A stretch of DNA of 64,000 nucleotides from Isochrysis galbana (GCA_018136815.1 CM030941.1:3599035-3663034), one strand, 5' to 3'. Positions 30,734 to 42,640 are shown, numbered from the stretch's first letter. Notes: generated by a model not told the origin, from the sequence alone. Made by a program: numbers and translations.

Positions 30734-33700
30734 TCATTTGGCATCTACCTCGAGGAGTGCATGAAGCTGCGCCATCTCCTCGTCCGTTTCTCTCTGCCAA
30801 AGCGCAACGCTTCTTGGGAGCTCAGAACTGCTGAGTGAGTGCATTGGCCTCTCTACCAGGGCCAACGTGCGGGACACCTCGAATGCGAGTGCTTGGATTG
30901 CAGCGCGCACAGCTTGAAGCCTATGGGGCGAGGCTCCACTGCACACGACTTGAGGGAACTCCGAGGTCAACGCAGCAGCTGCAAGGGGGAGCGCTGCATC
31001 GCTCGCGCCAAAGGTAGAGCGAAGGCTCAGTTCCACATCGCCTCCGTCGACACCAACACCAAGTCCCATGCCGCCGCCAGTATGCACGCACAAGCTTATC
31101 GACCCGTCCGCCGTACGCAATTCATCTCGTGGCCGATGAAGCGGTTCCAACCTAGTTCCCATCGCAAGATGTACTGCGGGGGATGCAGCACAGGGCACGG
31201 CGCCAATGGCTACACCGAGCCTTCGTCGGATTTCGTGAGGTGTGGTAGAGCGGTCAAGGCGAAGAAGAAGTGAGACTTCACGCCACGGTGGACGGGAGTC
31301 GAAAGGAGCTAGTGCGGATTGCTCTGATGACATTGCGTGGCCCAATGAGGATGCAAAGATTGATGTGCGCTTGGGTTGCGGGACACCAAGGTAGCTGGCC
31401 ATCGAAAGGACGGCAGGCGAGACCGCAAAGGAGGCATGAGCAAGGGCGCGCAGATCGAGCCGTATCCGTGTTGCCACGCGTCTTTCCCATGGCGGGGACC
31501 CGCTCCGAACAGCCTCCGGGCAATTCGACCAACAAAGAATCACGTCGGCGTGGCCAAAACCAGCAGTAGCGGATGTGGCAAGTCGAGCGAGGGACTCGAC
31601 GCTGAGGCGAAGGGCTAGGACGGCATCAGCTGACGGAAGCAATTGGGCTATGGCGGTTGAGCGGGTGTCAAGGGACACCTGCGAGGGGGCGGTTGGGAAG
31701 GGTGAATGTCGGTGGTGGTAATATAACTTCCGCAGGCCGGGGAAGGCCAATTCCGAGGACATCAAAGTGGCATTGGGCAGAATTGCGATACGTAGTGTTT
31801 CCGGCACACGGTCAGTTTTCGAGCACGCACCTGCATGTGTGTTAAAGCTGCGCAAACAAGTGCATATGTGTGGGTCTCCATGTTGCGCACCCCCAATGAA
31901 AGTACCCATTCTCCCATGTCGAAGCCATGGCGCAGGCTCACGAGCTGCAGTTTGGATCCCTTTTGCAAAGCTTGTGCTCCAACCACATCTCCCAAAGCAG
32001 CTTGTCTAGCGCCGGCGGTTTCGTCGTCAGGTGGCTTGAAAGAGGGCGGTTGTTTCGGCCGTATGGGCCCGCCGGTGTCCGGAACGGCAGGGGAATGGAT
32101 CGACTGCAGCCCCTCAGCTGCTCGCCAGCTCTCAAGTAGCTTCCTTCTCTCGACCGTCGGCTTCAGCTCCGCCTCGGACATTCGTGCTGTGTCCCCAATG
32201 CCACATCCATCGGCATGCTCGGGTTCGCTTCCGCCTAATCCGATCTTTTTCGATGGTCTGTAGGTGTCGGCAGCGGACTTGAGGCAGTGCAATGCATAGC
32301 TTCGTAGCACTTGGCGTGATTCAAGGGCTTGTGTGGCCTTGTGGACCTGACATAGGAGCATAGGCCTAGGTAGGACCTTCAGGCTGGGAGGCATCCCGAG
32401 GCTTGACAATGGACGCGCCCCACCGAATGCGATCGGCGTTTTGGGGCTGCCTTGCTCCTATCGGCATGCGACAGGCCGAGCAGGAGGGGCCATGGTGCGA
32501 CAAACAGAGCAGCTCTCGGAGATTTTCGTGCTCACCTCCTCTTGGCCCCCTCGCGCGCGCTGCACCATTCCTCGGGCGATGCTGTACATGCGCAACAAAC
32601 GAGTAGCCGAGGCAGACGTCACGATGGCATTCCCAGCGTCTCCACCCGTCGTGGAGGTGTTATCCTTTTCGCCTCCTGGTGTGCCGGTCAACGACGTCAT
32701 TGACGATGTTCTGCGTTGAGGGCGAGCTGACGAGCAGCCGACGACCGGCGACAGATGCTCCGCTTCGATCCAAGCATGAGCCGCTGTCAGTAAAGCGCAC
32801 CCCACAGACAGCGGCTCCCCGTTCAACCCACCCACTGGCGCGATCCCGGGCTTGGAGACAGCAAGGGCCGCTCTGAGATCGGTCGACCAGATCATTCGCC
32901 AAAGAAGCAGCTGCGAGTGAGCCCACTTGGCCACATCGGAGACTCCCCAAACACTTACGCGCTCAGCCGAGAAGAGCACCTCTCCACTCAATGACAGGAG
33001 GTGCACCGTACGGTCCGCCTCGTATGCTGTCGCAACCTTGCCGCCACGGGAGCGGCTCTGACTCCCAATGGCGCCCATCCCATTGCCCGCCGTCTTCCCC
33101 GAATCGAATTCCACCGCCAGCATCGGCTCCGGTTCGCATGATGTGCGAAGCGTCTCCACTCTTTGCGGCGCATTCGGCAAGAGCAACGATGCTTCCATCT
33201 CCATGAATGAAGATGCAGCAGCCCATCCGGACGCAGACTGGCGCATGTCTCCGCGGGTGCCAAGACCAGAGGCCTCGGACACCATTGTCGCACTCACTGC
33301 AGCTACACCCTTTGGCATCACTGCCGTCGCGAGGATAGCATCCGGAATGACGAACCGATGCAACCCCCCCCCAACACTGCCAATCCATAGCCACACCCGC
33401 CGTCGCCCGAGGGTCCCATGCACGCTGAGCGTCGCAGAGCTAAACCCGCGCTCGAAATCTGGGGTGTCCGCTCCGCTCCCCCCTCGCAAATGTGGGGTGT
33501 ACGCTCCGCTCGTCCCTCGCACTCGCCCCTTTGCCTCACCACGAGTAGACGTGGTCGGTGGGGCGAGGCACGCATGTGCACACGTGACGGTATCCGCCAC
33601 ACCTCCGCGCAACAGTACCTCATTCAGCGGTGGCGATGAGCTGCCCGGAGGGAACAAGAGGAGCTCGATCGTGGTGGCTCGGTCGAGTGGCTTACGTGCT

Positions 33701-34275
33701 ACAACAAGTGACGGTGGCAGTCCCGCCTCTGTCGGCAGGCTGCACAATAAACGATCGGCCTCGCCCCACTGAACTGAAGGCGGTGCCACTAGGGCATCGG
33801 GGCTAGGCACCGCCACTGGCGTCCCAAAGTCGAGGTAGGTCAGCCGGCCGGACCCATCGGCCATCCCGCGCGCGATGCATACGCCTGGCCCATCGACCAA
33901 TCGAATCTGTGTCAGCGTGTGCGCAGCCGCCTCCGCTGCCTGCGGATGAGGCGAGTCGGATGGGTCGGCAGAGGCGATAGCAGCAGCACGCTGACGCACG
34001 CGCACGAGGCGCTGTCTGGGCAGGTCGAGTACAGCGACCGCGACTTGGCCGACCACGCCCGTCTCAAACGCGAGGGTGGGCAGTCTGAGCCCCATCTCCT
34101 CATGTAGCACCTCCGCGACCGCCATGAGAGTCCATCCTGCCGGTGCAGCCACTTCACAGTGGTGCGACTGCACACGCTCGCTCGCATCGAGCGTGGCTTG
34201 GCTGACGCGCACACGTCCCTCCTCTCCCAGCAGCAGCAGCCCGGGCAGCCCGTGCGCCCTCACGAACGCGCCCAT
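30734..34275 (-). CDS. Large unrecognised multi-exon protein
   Basis: Probable gene on the minus strand from an ATG at 34275 to a stop at 30734. Well-supported exons are 34275-32959, 32910-32536 and 32346-31942 (phase 0, donors GTAAGT, GTGAGC and GTGAGC). The coding frame then shifts to one that is open from about 31830 to 30734, and the connecting splice could not be fixed. Exon 1 (439 codons) begins GLLLLGEEGRVRVSQATLDA and contains regular beta-rich pieces (GRRRVWLWIGSVGGGLHRFV, TVHLLSLSGEVLFSAER), compatible with a propeller-like fold. Exon 2 is partly Ser/Thr-rich. The final part contains REVSLLLRLDRSTT and ends RETDEEMAQLHALLEVDAK. No family was recognised. The first intron (32958-32911) is only 48 nt, stop-free and a multiple of three, so it may be retained. 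Confidence 0.5.
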
Positions 34276-34782
34276 GCGCAGCGGGCTCCCCCCCCCCCCC
34301 CCCCCTCCCCCCCTCTCTTGTCCGCCCTCCTCCCGCTCTCTCTCTCTTCACAGCCCCCGTGTGCGGGCTCGCCACACCGAGAGAGAGGGAGGAATTAGAA
34401 GAGAAAGAGACGGGAGAGAGTGAGAGAGGAGAGATTGGGATAAGGGAGAGGAGACACCACCGTGGAGAAGGCGAGAGAGGGTGGGAGTGGGAAGAGAAGG
34501 GAAGGAGAGAGAGAAGAAGAGAGGGTTTCCCGCCTTCTCCCACCCACCCACACAAGTCGTGAGGCTTGGCGGAGCGAGCGAGGCTGCTCGTCATCCCGGT
34601 GCCCAAGGCCATCGCCTCTCTCGCCGTCCGCTGGGCTCTCCAATCGGAAGGGTGGTTGTGAGGGTGAGCACACGTTGGTCGGGACCACTGCTGAAAATAT
34701 TCCCCTACGGCTGCTCTCGTGACCAACCAGGAGGGGCTGGTCTCGCCTGCCTGTCCGCTCGCTTCTCGGAGTGCGCGGCTGG
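34276..34782. promoter_or_regulatory. Divergent promoter region, C tract and purine-rich block
   Basis: Between two start codons facing away from each other. It contains a long C tract at about 34288-34315 and a GA-rich block at about 34378-34530 (GAGAGAGAGGGAGG-like). No gene is supported here. Confidence 0.45.
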
Positions 34783-36456
34783 ATGGCGCACCCGCGCTCG
34801 GACGACCACGGGTACCTCAGCGCGCTTCAGCCGCTGGCTGAGGCGGCTGCGCCATGGCTAGAGAACGCATCGCTCTACGATATGGTGGAGGTGTTCAAGG
34901 TGATGGCTGAGGCCCACGGCCTCGAGCGCCTCGATGCGGTCAGAGTCGCCCTCATGGTGTTGCTCGCCCCTTACATGGACGGCGGCCTCAGCCAAAAGCT
35001 GGTGGAGCAGCTCACACCACCACTGCTCTGCCAAAGCGGCGAGGAGCCAGCGCCAGAGGTGGTGCATCAGCGCCTCAAAGCTGAGGGTCTGGAGGTCGCC
35101 ACAGCAAACGTCCTACAGGTTCTCATCTTTGGCGGTGTGCTCTCAAAGGGAAGGCTGTGCCGCGCGTTCCGGGCGGGCGAATACACGTCACCGCCAACTC
35201 GTCTTATTTCTCTCTTGCAGTGGGCTTCCGATACGCGCGACGAGCCTGGGGATGGCGAGGCGTGCAGTCCAATCAGCTCTGAATTGGAGAGAGGAGAGGC
35301 AGGGAATGGCCCACAAGAGCGCAAGCTATGGATGCCCGTCGCGACGCACGCGACGACGTGGCAACCCGAACACGCTGTCCCAGTTCTTAATGTAGAGCTT
35401 GCTGCCACTGGGGGTGAGAATGTCGTGGTCCTCGACGGGCTTGTCGACGAAGCCACCCGCGGCGCATTGCACAGCTTAATGACGGCAGGGTGCAAACATA
35501 TTCTCCGCCCAAAGCGTGCGCGATCAGAGGCGGCTTCAGTGGCCAGCTGCAGCACCGCAGTCGAACAGGGGCTTGAGCCGCCTGTCGGTGTTTGGCAGCG
35601 CACCACAGTCGACGGTGCCGGTCTGCCGCGCTCCTGGGGGATGGCGCCTCAATTGCTGCGCAGACTAGAGCGGTCCCCGCCGCTAGCCATCGTTGAAGTG
35701 CAGTCGAGGTTAGCGGCGCTCTATCCGGAGTACGTCATCGCGCACATGCCCGACGCATTTGGGAAGGAGGATCCGTCCAACTGCACATGCCCCGCGTTGG
35801 GGAAAGAGCGGATCCACATTGAGGGGCACACGGCGCAAGGAGAGGGCGGAGTCACCGATGATTGCAAGCGGAACAAAGACGGGAACGGCGCCAGCGGAAG
35901 TCCCGACGCAGTGCACGCTTCATCTGCACCTGCCTACACCTGCACGCCGTTTGTGGCAAATGCAGCCGTACCGTCCCATTCATTTGAGTGGCACGTCGAC
36001 GCTGATCCATCATCTTTCCCGGACGGTAGCGCTTGGGTAAGGACCCACGGTGATTACCTCAATGGCGCCGTCGGCAAGCCGCTCTTTGTATCTCTATTGG
36101 TTTACACTGACGGCACGTGGCAACGTGATTGGCATGCCGAGACGCTTTTCCTGCAACCTGAGAAGGGAGTAGGGATTTTCGTCCAGCCGCGCCCCGCTCG
36201 CGCTGTGCTCATGCACCAGGATGCGTTCCATCGAGTATCTCAGCCATCGAGCTCCGCTCATCGTCCGCGCTATTCGTTGGTGTGGAAATTGCTCTTCATT
36301 CCTCGCACGGGACAGCTGGGCCGGAAGGAGGAGCAGCCACGAGGTGCTCTTGGGGGCTCGCACGAGACGATCAGCCGGCCAGAATGGGGTCCTCCTTTGC
36401 TCTTCTCTCCGCGCTGCAACAGCGCCGATTGTGGTAGACAGCGAGATCAAAACTGA
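34783..36456 (+). CDS. 2-oxoglutarate/Fe(II) oxygenase-like protein
   Basis: Predicted non-heme iron dioxygenase. The first ATG of the frame is at 34783, and the frame of 557 codons is open throughout. The C-terminal half has the jelly-roll signature: FEWHVDADPSSF gives the iron ligands His404 and Asp406, LFVSLLVYTD follows, and FHRVSQPSSSAHRPRYSLVW supplies the distal His483 and an Arg (494 or 496) for 2-oxoglutarate. The N-terminal 230 residues are mostly helical and unassigned. Bases 35119-35220 are flanked by CAG/GTTCTC and TCTCTCTTGCAG, are stop-free and 102 nt long, and may be an intron; removing them leaves NVLQWASDTRDEP. The substrate cannot be told; prolyl-hydroxylase-like and histone- or nucleic-acid-demethylase-like roles are all possible. 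Confidence 0.65.
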   Translation: MAHPRSDDHGYLSALQPLAEAAAPWLENASLYDMVEVFKVMAEAHGLERLDAVRVALMVLLAPYMDGGLSQKLVEQLTPPLLCQSGEEPAPEVVHQRLKAEGLEVATANVLQVLIFGGVLSKGRLCRAFRAGEYTSPPTRLISLLQWASDTRDEPGDGEACSPISSELERGEAGNGPQERKLWMPVATHATTWQPEHAVPVLNVELAATGGENVVVLDGLVDEATRGALHSLMTAGCKHILRPKRARSEAASVASCSTAVEQGLEPPVGVWQRTTVDGAGLPRSWGMAPQLLRRLERSPPLAIVEVQSRLAALYPEYVIAHMPDAFGKEDPSNCTCPALGKERIHIEGHTAQGEGGVTDDCKRNKDGNGASGSPDAVHASSAPAYTCTPFVANAAVPSHSFEWHVDADPSSFPDGSAWVRTHGDYLNGAVGKPLFVSLLVYTDGTWQRDWHAETLFLQPEKGVGIFVQPRPARAVLMHQDAFHRVSQPSSSAHRPRYSLVWKLLFIPRTGQLGRKEEQPRGALGGSHETISRPEWGPPLLFSPRCNSADCGRQRDQN

Positions 36457-38684
36457 ATCCCACTCCGGGAGACGGAGCTTTTGAACCACTCTTGAAAAAG
36501 AAAAGAAAGACGATTAGTGTTGACAGCTAGGGCTATAGTCGTCCCATATACTCATCTGTCCATCTACTTGTCGAAGATTCGTGTTGTCTTGGTTTGAATC
36601 TTGGTTTGACCCTAGTGCTGTGGAACCGGAGCCTCAAACGGCAATGGAGCCCCCTGCCTGCCCGCGATGGGGCTGTGCGCGGTTTGTGCATGGCTTCTCC
36701 GGTATGTTTTTATGTGGCTAGGCATCCTAGCCAACAATATGCTCTACAGGTCTACAATTGCAACGTGGTACCTGGCCCTCGTGAACGGCAAATCCAAAAG
36801 ATCCGCCAAGAACCCAACCCTGACCAGCGGAACGCCAACCCTGACATGGGAAGACTTCAACTGCGTCGAAAACGTGGCCCTTGACGCACAGGGCTCGGGA
36901 ACGGCAGCCTACGCTAATAACGCTCACGGCTCACGTGAATAAATGGATAGAAGGCCCTCGTAAAGTTCCTCCGCTTACATAGAAGACGCGCACCGGCCGG
37001 TCGTACAGACTCCCCAAACCCACTAATGCTAATGCTGCTGTAATCGCTGCTGCAGACGAGGAAAGGTCAACACCCCTCACATCTCACATCCGCTCTTCGT
37101 ACTACACGGCAACAACTAAGTTTATACTTGGTTCAACCATGGCGGGGCACGAGCCCCCCCCCCTCTCTCCACTCCTCCCCCGCCATGGGGGAGGAACCAC
37201 CCACTCTCCGGGCATGCCTGATGGCTTGCCAGGAGCACACTGCCTTGCTGACCCATCCCTCTCCCCACAGGCCCGCCTGAATCGCTCGCCCTGGCCTGTC
37301 GTGGCCAGCCCATCCCTCTGACAAGCCCCTCCTCCCCCTGGGCCCCCCTGATCAGGACCCCCCAGCCAGCTCCAGTCGATCGACATGGGCTCGAGAGCCA
37401 GCGATGGAGAAGCAGGAGGGGCCAGGGCCAGGGCCATGCCCCAGCCTCACCTGCCCCTTGAGCTGCGCTCCCAGGCCCCTGCCAGCCTCCTAGGGACCTG
37501 AAGAGGGGCCGCAGGCGCGCGCCATGGCCAGAGCCGCAGGGAAGAGAGGAGGAAGAGGGAAGAGGGAGGGGAGGGGGGGAGTGGCAGCTCTCCCCTCCGG
37601 CGTTTACGTGTCTTCTCGCCCCGTTTGGGTAAGAGAAGACGGGGGCACCAGAACCAGGAGGGAAGGGCCGCGGCTCGCCGCGGCCACTCGCTTCGGCGAG
37701 AGAGATTAGCGCTTCTGGGCTCCTATCTCACGAGTGCCCCCCCCCCCCCCCCGCGTTGTTTTTACCCGAAAGGGGTTTTCCCCAGCGTGGACTCGAGGAG
37801 AGGACGTGCTGGGGTGCGCAGGGTCGGTGCGTGCACTGGGGGGAGGACAAATATCGAGGGGAGGGGGCAGTGCCCCCTCCCCCCGGTAGCACTCGGACAC
37901 CTGGCTCGTCAGGCATGGCGGGACTCCGGGACGGAAAAGTTGTGTCCAATTAGCTAGTGGGGTTGGCGTTGGCGTTGGCGGTGGAGATCCGAAAAAGGAA
38001 AAAAGGAGTGCTTCTAGTAGTAGCTAAGCGGACGCCTTCAAGATTTTTCAAATTTCAAACAGCGCGCAACGCAAGCCACGGCACACAGCCCATCCACCCG
38101 CATCTAACACTAGACAAAGACAAACGAAAGGCCTTCCCGGGCACTCCGAACTCCGAACTCGAACTCCGCACTCCAAATAACCAGCGACCTATGCCATGGT
38201 AGCGCACCTGGTACGTGTACGTGGGCCGGACCCCTGAAAGAACGAAAGAACCCACATAGGCATAGGAATGAGGGGGGGAAAGGAACGAGGGGAAGCGAAG
38301 GGATATGAGGGCGATGGATATAGAGATAGAGAGGTAGTGTATACCGTTTCCGTAGCAGGTGTTAGCCCAGAATCTTCAGAATTTTTTTAGAGCGAGAGTG
38401 ACGCCTCCTCAGTTGTCGTTCTCACACTCTTTCTTCTATATCTATAGACTTCCAGTCCCTCCACAAAGTCGACACCACTGCAAGCGTGGCCTCCATCATT
38501 CCTTTCCGCCCCCCCCCCCCCCCCCCCCCGCGCGGGAGACCTGTCGATCTCATGCTCCCATTTTCCGCATGCTGTTACCCTTGTCTCGTGTGTCCTAACG
38601 CTGCCATGCCCGTGCATAACACATTGTCTACCATTTTCAATGTGATCGAGACTAGCGAGGGCACAACACGTGATCTCTCATCTC
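36457..38684. other. Intergenic, repeats
   Basis: Contains a segment at 36640-36770 matching 4620-4740 in reverse, a family 1 repeat at about 37105-37560, a C tract at 37738-37752, a diverged family 3 copy at about 38215-38395 (ending AGCCCAGAATCTTCAGA), and another long C tract at 38508-38529. No gene was recognised. Confidence 0.55.
37105..37560 (+). repeat. GC-rich palindrome-ended repeat (family 1)
   Basis: Begins TACACGGCAACAACTAAGTT then TATACTTGGTTC, followed by a stem CCATGGCGGGG...CCCCGCCATGG and CCACTCTCCGGGCATGCC. The first 200 bp match 40298-40500, and the second half matches 26880-27090. Confidence 0.7.
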
Positions 38685-40166
38685 CTACATGGTCGAAACA
38701 ACCAGCGTTGCAGGAGGGGACTCCACGGTAGAAAGCAGGTGTGCAGGGGTGGGGCCAGAATGGCTAGATCCTGACCCCTCAACTTCGGGGACCGAGGATA
38801 CATCCTCATGTTCTTCATCCGTGGTCGTGGTCAAACGTTCCTCCGTTGGAGAGGTTGGGGATGGTCGAATGGACAGCGAGGGGTCGATTAGCAGTTCCGA
38901 ACCATCGTTTCCCGTGGCCATAGGAGGAGTGCCGTACTGATCTCGCTCATCCTTGCCTTCGCAGTTCGCCTTTTCCTTGGATACGGTTGCCTCCACGGAA
39001 GTGACCGCAAGTAGCGGTCGACGAAACAGGGAACGGTCAACGAGCGGCTGCGCTGCATTTTCGTCCATGCCGGGAGCAGGCATCTCGGCCGCAATCGGCG
39101 GTGGATTTCCCTTTGAATTCCGTTGAGCTTCCCTCGCAAGTCGTCGTTTTTCGAGCGCCTTGATTTCAGCGTCCATTGCTGCCTTGGTCTCGGTGATTGC
39201 CTGCATTCGTTGTTGCGCCACCATCGCCGCACTGCTTCTTGCTGCTGCCGTCGTGGCAGCCTCCTCAACCGCTCCTTGACTATTACCTGTCGATTTGCGA
39301 GCGTACAAGCACTCGTCCACTGATGGCATTTGCGACGAGTTTGGCGGTTTAATTCTAGAGCTACTACTATGCACCTTCTCAGGCGTCGCAAGTGACTCTG
39401 TCACGTTCGGGGGGTGAGCCTGGTGCTCGGGCTCTGCGGCTGCAGGTTGCCTCCTCGTGACAGGAATGCCAAGCTTGTCAATCAACGCATCCGCCTGCTG
39501 CAATAGAGTTCCCGTGCTATCAAGCCCTGCTTGCCGGTTGCACTCTGCGAGGGCCTCGACGATTGGTCGGTTGTCATCAACTCCGAGAGCTCCGCACGCA
39601 CTGTGCACCTTGTCGGCGAGAGTGATGGGGGCTGTCTGGGTGTGAACTCCCACGGATGGGCTCGGCTCGCCGGATAGCCGCCGATCGGCCGGCGGCGGTC
39701 GCGCGCGTGGGGCAACGAGGTCCTTGAAGATGTCTGATCTGAGCTCCTGGCCTTCAAGCCTCTGCAACGCGCGCTCTCGTGTCGACTTGCTCTCGGCCTC
39801 CATCTCCAGGCGTACGCGTTCTCGAAGCGCCGCAGCTTTAGTATCGCGCTGCTTCTGCGCGCTCCGTGCGCGAGCGCGCGCCTTCTCGTGCTCCACTTTC
39901 TGCGCCTCCGCCTTCCGCTGCGCAGCGAGCCTAGCCGCCTCGGCATTGGCGATCGCCTCCTGCCGGCCGGCGAGCCCGAGATTACGCGTGGAGGAGCTGG
40001 GGCGTGAGGCAGGCTTGCCATAACCACCGCCATCGCTGCTGCTGGCAGCCGGTGCCGCCGTCCTCGTGGGTAACCGGCTCGGAGCCGGGATGCGAGAGGA
40101 CATCCCCGCCGCGCGCGCACCACCTTGCAGCCCTGCCCGCCGAGGACAGGCAGCCGGCTTCCTCAT
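38685..40166 (-). CDS. Coiled-coil protein of unknown function, single exon
   Basis: An uninterrupted frame of 493 residues; the first in-frame ATG is at 40166. After a basic Ser/Pro-rich start (MSSRIPAPSRLPTRTAAPA), a long charged helix at about residues 70-145 has RQEAIANAEAARLAAQRKAE, EKARARARSAQKQR and LRERVRLEMEAESKSTRERA. A second coiled stretch near residues 310-355 has MVAQQRMQAITETKAAMDAE and KALEKRRLAREAQR. The C-terminus is acidic and Ser/Thr-rich (TTTTDEEHEDVSSVPE). Composition suggests a cytoskeletal or scaffold protein. No family motif was recognised. Confidence 0.6.
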   Translation of the reverse strand: MRKPAACPRRAGLQGGARAAGMSSRIPAPSRLPTRTAAPAASSSDGGGYGKPASRPSSSTRNLGLAGRQEAIANAEAARLAAQRKAEAQKVEHEKARARARSAQKQRDTKAAALRERVRLEMEAESKSTRERALQRLEGQELRSDIFKDLVAPRARPPPADRRLSGEPSPSVGVHTQTAPITLADKVHSACGALGVDDNRPIVEALAECNRQAGLDSTGTLLQQADALIDKLGIPVTRRQPAAAEPEHQAHPPNVTESLATPEKVHSSSSRIKPPNSSQMPSVDECLYARKSTGNSQGAVEEAATTAAARSSAAMVAQQRMQAITETKAAMDAEIKALEKRRLAREAQRNSKGNPPPIAAEMPAPGMDENAAQPLVDRSLFRRPLLAVTSVEATVSKEKANCEGKDERDQYGTPPMATGNDGSELLIDPSLSIRPSPTSPTEERLTTTTDEEHEDVSSVPEVEGSGSSHSGPTPAHLLSTVESPPATLVVSTM

Positions 40167-40972
40167 CCATTCCAAAATTCTTTTATTGTACTCGCAGAAC
40201 GCAGATTGCTAGTTGCTCTACTCTACTCTTGCTCGATCTACTCCAAGGTTAGTCTTGTGTTCGGTTGGGTTGAGATGCCTTGCAGAGATATTATTATCGC
40301 TACACGGCCTCAACTAAGTTTACACTTAGTTCGCCCATGGGGGGGCACGAGCCCCCCCCCCCTCTCTCCACTCCTCCCCTGCCATGGGGGAGGAACCACC
40401 CATGCTCCTGGCATGCCTGATGGCTTGCCAGGAGCACACTGCCCTGCTGACCCACTCTCTCACTGGCAGACTTGCCTGCCTCGCGCGTCCTGGCCTGTCG
40501 TGGCCAGCCCATCGCTCCAACCCCCCCTCCCCTCCCATTTGACAGGCAGACAGGTGCAGATTGGGGACCCCTGAGGCTCAGGAGCGCCAGCGAGGGAGAG
40601 GCAGGGGAGGCCAGGGCCCAGCCCCCCCAGCCTCCTCTGCCCCCTGAGCTGGCCTCCAGGAGCCTCAAGGGGTCGCCAGGGGCAGCTGCAGGCCTGTCGC
40701 AGGCGCGCCATCGCGCGTGCCTGCAGGAGAGGGGAGAGATAAGGGTGTACAGAAATGTTGCTCCCGACCCCCACTTATGTGGTTTTGGGATGTGGACGGG
40801 GTCTCCTTGCAAAGGTGGACAATATGTGGGGTTCCTGAAATAGCAACATATTCAACTTTTGCAACATTTTTGTCTACTCATATAAATACTTCTACTTCTA
40901 TTCTACTTCTACTTATGCGCCGCCGCCGCAAACCGCTGCTCTCCTCTCCTCCTCGCTCTCTCCCGCCCATCC
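40167..40972. other. Intergenic, family 1 repeat
   Basis: The repeat occupies about 40298-40770. It starts with CGCTACACGGCCTCAACTAA, GTTTACACTTAGTTC and ends near CCCCCACTTATGTGG. The remaining 200 bp before the next gene show nothing recognisable. Confidence 0.55.
40298..40770 (+). repeat. GC-rich palindrome-ended repeat (family 1)
   Basis: The palindrome AACTAAGTTTACACTTAGTT is at about 40312-40331. It is followed by the CCATGGGGGGGCACGAGCC block and the GCATGCCTGATGGCTTGCCA block shared with 37105-37330. Confidence 0.7.
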
Positions 40973-41585
40973 ATGCCCGACAGCTTGGATGCCCTGCTGG
41001 CGTTGGTGGCGGCAGGGGTGATGTCCATCGAGGAGATGACACGTCGCGCACAAGCACAAGCCTCATCAGCCTCGTGCTCGGTGCCGCCAACGCGGGACAA
41101 CATGCACATGTGCGAGGAAGAGGAAGCATTCGTGCTTGAAGACAAGGAGAGCGAGAGCGCCAACAAGCTGAGTGACGTTGAGGATGCAGACGACTTGCCG
41201 CTGGACTCGGTCTCGCAGGTCTCCGACATGAGCGAGGATGATGAGTCGGAGGTGACCGGCTTGTCTTCGGCTGCCCCATCGAAGAGCAGCAGCGTGCAAC
41301 CGACGCTCGCCGACTTTGTGAAGAAGCACATCCCGTCCGCCTCAAAGATGGACAAGGAGCGCAAGATCCAGCTCTCGAAGCACAAGCACAAACAAGTTGA
41401 GCGAGGAGGAGCGCAACAAGAGCGGGCGTGGAATTTCGAAGAAGAAGAACGGCCTTCGGGCAAATGACGTCGCTCCGAAGACCATGGCTCTTCGTGTCAA
41501 GGAGAATCCAGACAACATGCTCAAGATCGTGGGCGGCCAGCTCTGGTGCGACGCTTGCAAGACGAATGTGGGCTCCGGCAAGCAG
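40973..41585 (+). CDS. Acidic protein with CxxC zinc-finger-like end, 3' part missing
   Basis: An ATG at 40973 opens MPDSLDALLALVAAGVMSIE, followed by an acidic Ser/Asp-rich stretch (DVEDADDLPLDSVSQVSDMS). The coding signal then changes frame near 41396. Either there is a 79-nt intron (about 41318-41396, GTGAAG...ACAAG) or a 1-base frameshift. The second part reads EEERNKSGRGISKKKNGLRA, then NMLKIVGGQLWCDACKTNVG and SGKQ, followed by a possible donor at 41586. The LWCDAC-x-TNV pattern resembles single zinc fingers of the BED/CGGBP type found in transposon-derived proteins, where a His pair should follow. That part was not found before the repeat at 41.8 kb, so the gene is partial or truncated. 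Confidence 0.45.
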
Positions 41586-41814
41586 GTTGACCGCCGCCGT
41601 GCTCTCGCTGGAGCGCGGCGAAGGTCGGCCTGTCAGGCGGGTCGGTCGCCATCGCTCTGCCTCGGATTCGGATTAGAGCGGGGAGAGAGACGAGGGGAAA
41701 TCTTCCCCCGGTCCGACGATAAAAAAATGTGGGCCTCCGGATCAACAAGAGTTTTTTTTTAACCCAGCCTCCCCCACATCTAATGAGATGGATGTATCCA
41801 TGATCGATATGCAT

Positions 41815-42640
41815 CTTCATACTAATCTTATGATTGGTCGCCATGGAGGGGGGCCTCGCGCCCCCCCCCCACTCTCTCGACTCCCCTCATGGGGGGCGAG
41901 AACCATATCCACCCCCCTGCGCTGCCTCTTGACATGTAGGGGGGACTCACCCAGACTGCCCAGACTCTCCTTGAGAGTCGGGCACAGATCGCACGCCCTG
42001 GCCCGCGTTGGCCTGCTTCTCGCTCTGACCAACCCCTCCTCCCCCTGGGCCCCCCTGACCCTTGATCAGGAGCCCCAAGCCAGCTCCTTATCGCGGTGGC
42101 GCCCATGAGGCAACCACCGCGGCTTGGGCGAGGCAGAGCGCCATCGCCGATCGCATCGCCAATCGTATATCGCCGGATAAGATTCTTACTCACCATCTTG
42201 AGGTTGAGCGACGCTGGTGCCCCGGTCCCTGCGGCGCGTCGCCATGCGGCGCGCCATGGCCTGCTCTCAGAGGTCCTTCAGGGGCGCCCAGAGGGCCAGC
42301 AGGGGCAGCTCAGGGGGCAGTGGAGGCTGGGGCTCAGCCCCTGGCCCCCCCTGCCTCTCCCTCGCTCGCCTCGCTGGCCTTGGGTGCCTCCCTGAGGCCC
42401 CTGTCTGCCTGGCGACCAGGGGTGGGGGGGGGAGTCAGTACGAGAGCAGGCCCATGCGGGCCTGGGAGAGCGGCTCGCGGCCCGCGCCCACTAGGGGTCG
42501 GGGCTGAATTGATGAGTGCCCTGCCCCTGCCAGAGGGCAGGGGCTGGGGTTGAATGTACGGGCCCACCCCGGGGGGTGTCCGCGATGGAGAGAGGGGGGC
42601 GCGAGGCCCCCATTGACCCCCACTTATAAAAGTAGGTTGT
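41815..42640 (+). repeat. Two family 1 GC-rich repeat blocks in tandem order
   Basis: The first block (41815-42070) matches 26640-26895, with ATACTAATCTTATGATTGGT, CGCCATGG at its edge. The second (42255-42640) matches 10700-11150, with CAGCTCAGGGGGCAGTGGAG and GAGTCAGTACGAG, and ends CCCCCACTTATAAAAGTAGG. About 185 bp of other sequence lies between them. Confidence 0.65.

Noticed and set aside
36594-36942. Overlapping 90-codon frames MGLCAVCAWLLRYVF and neighbours
   Set aside because: The segment is a repeat shared with 4620-4740, where the frame is different; not a conserved protein.
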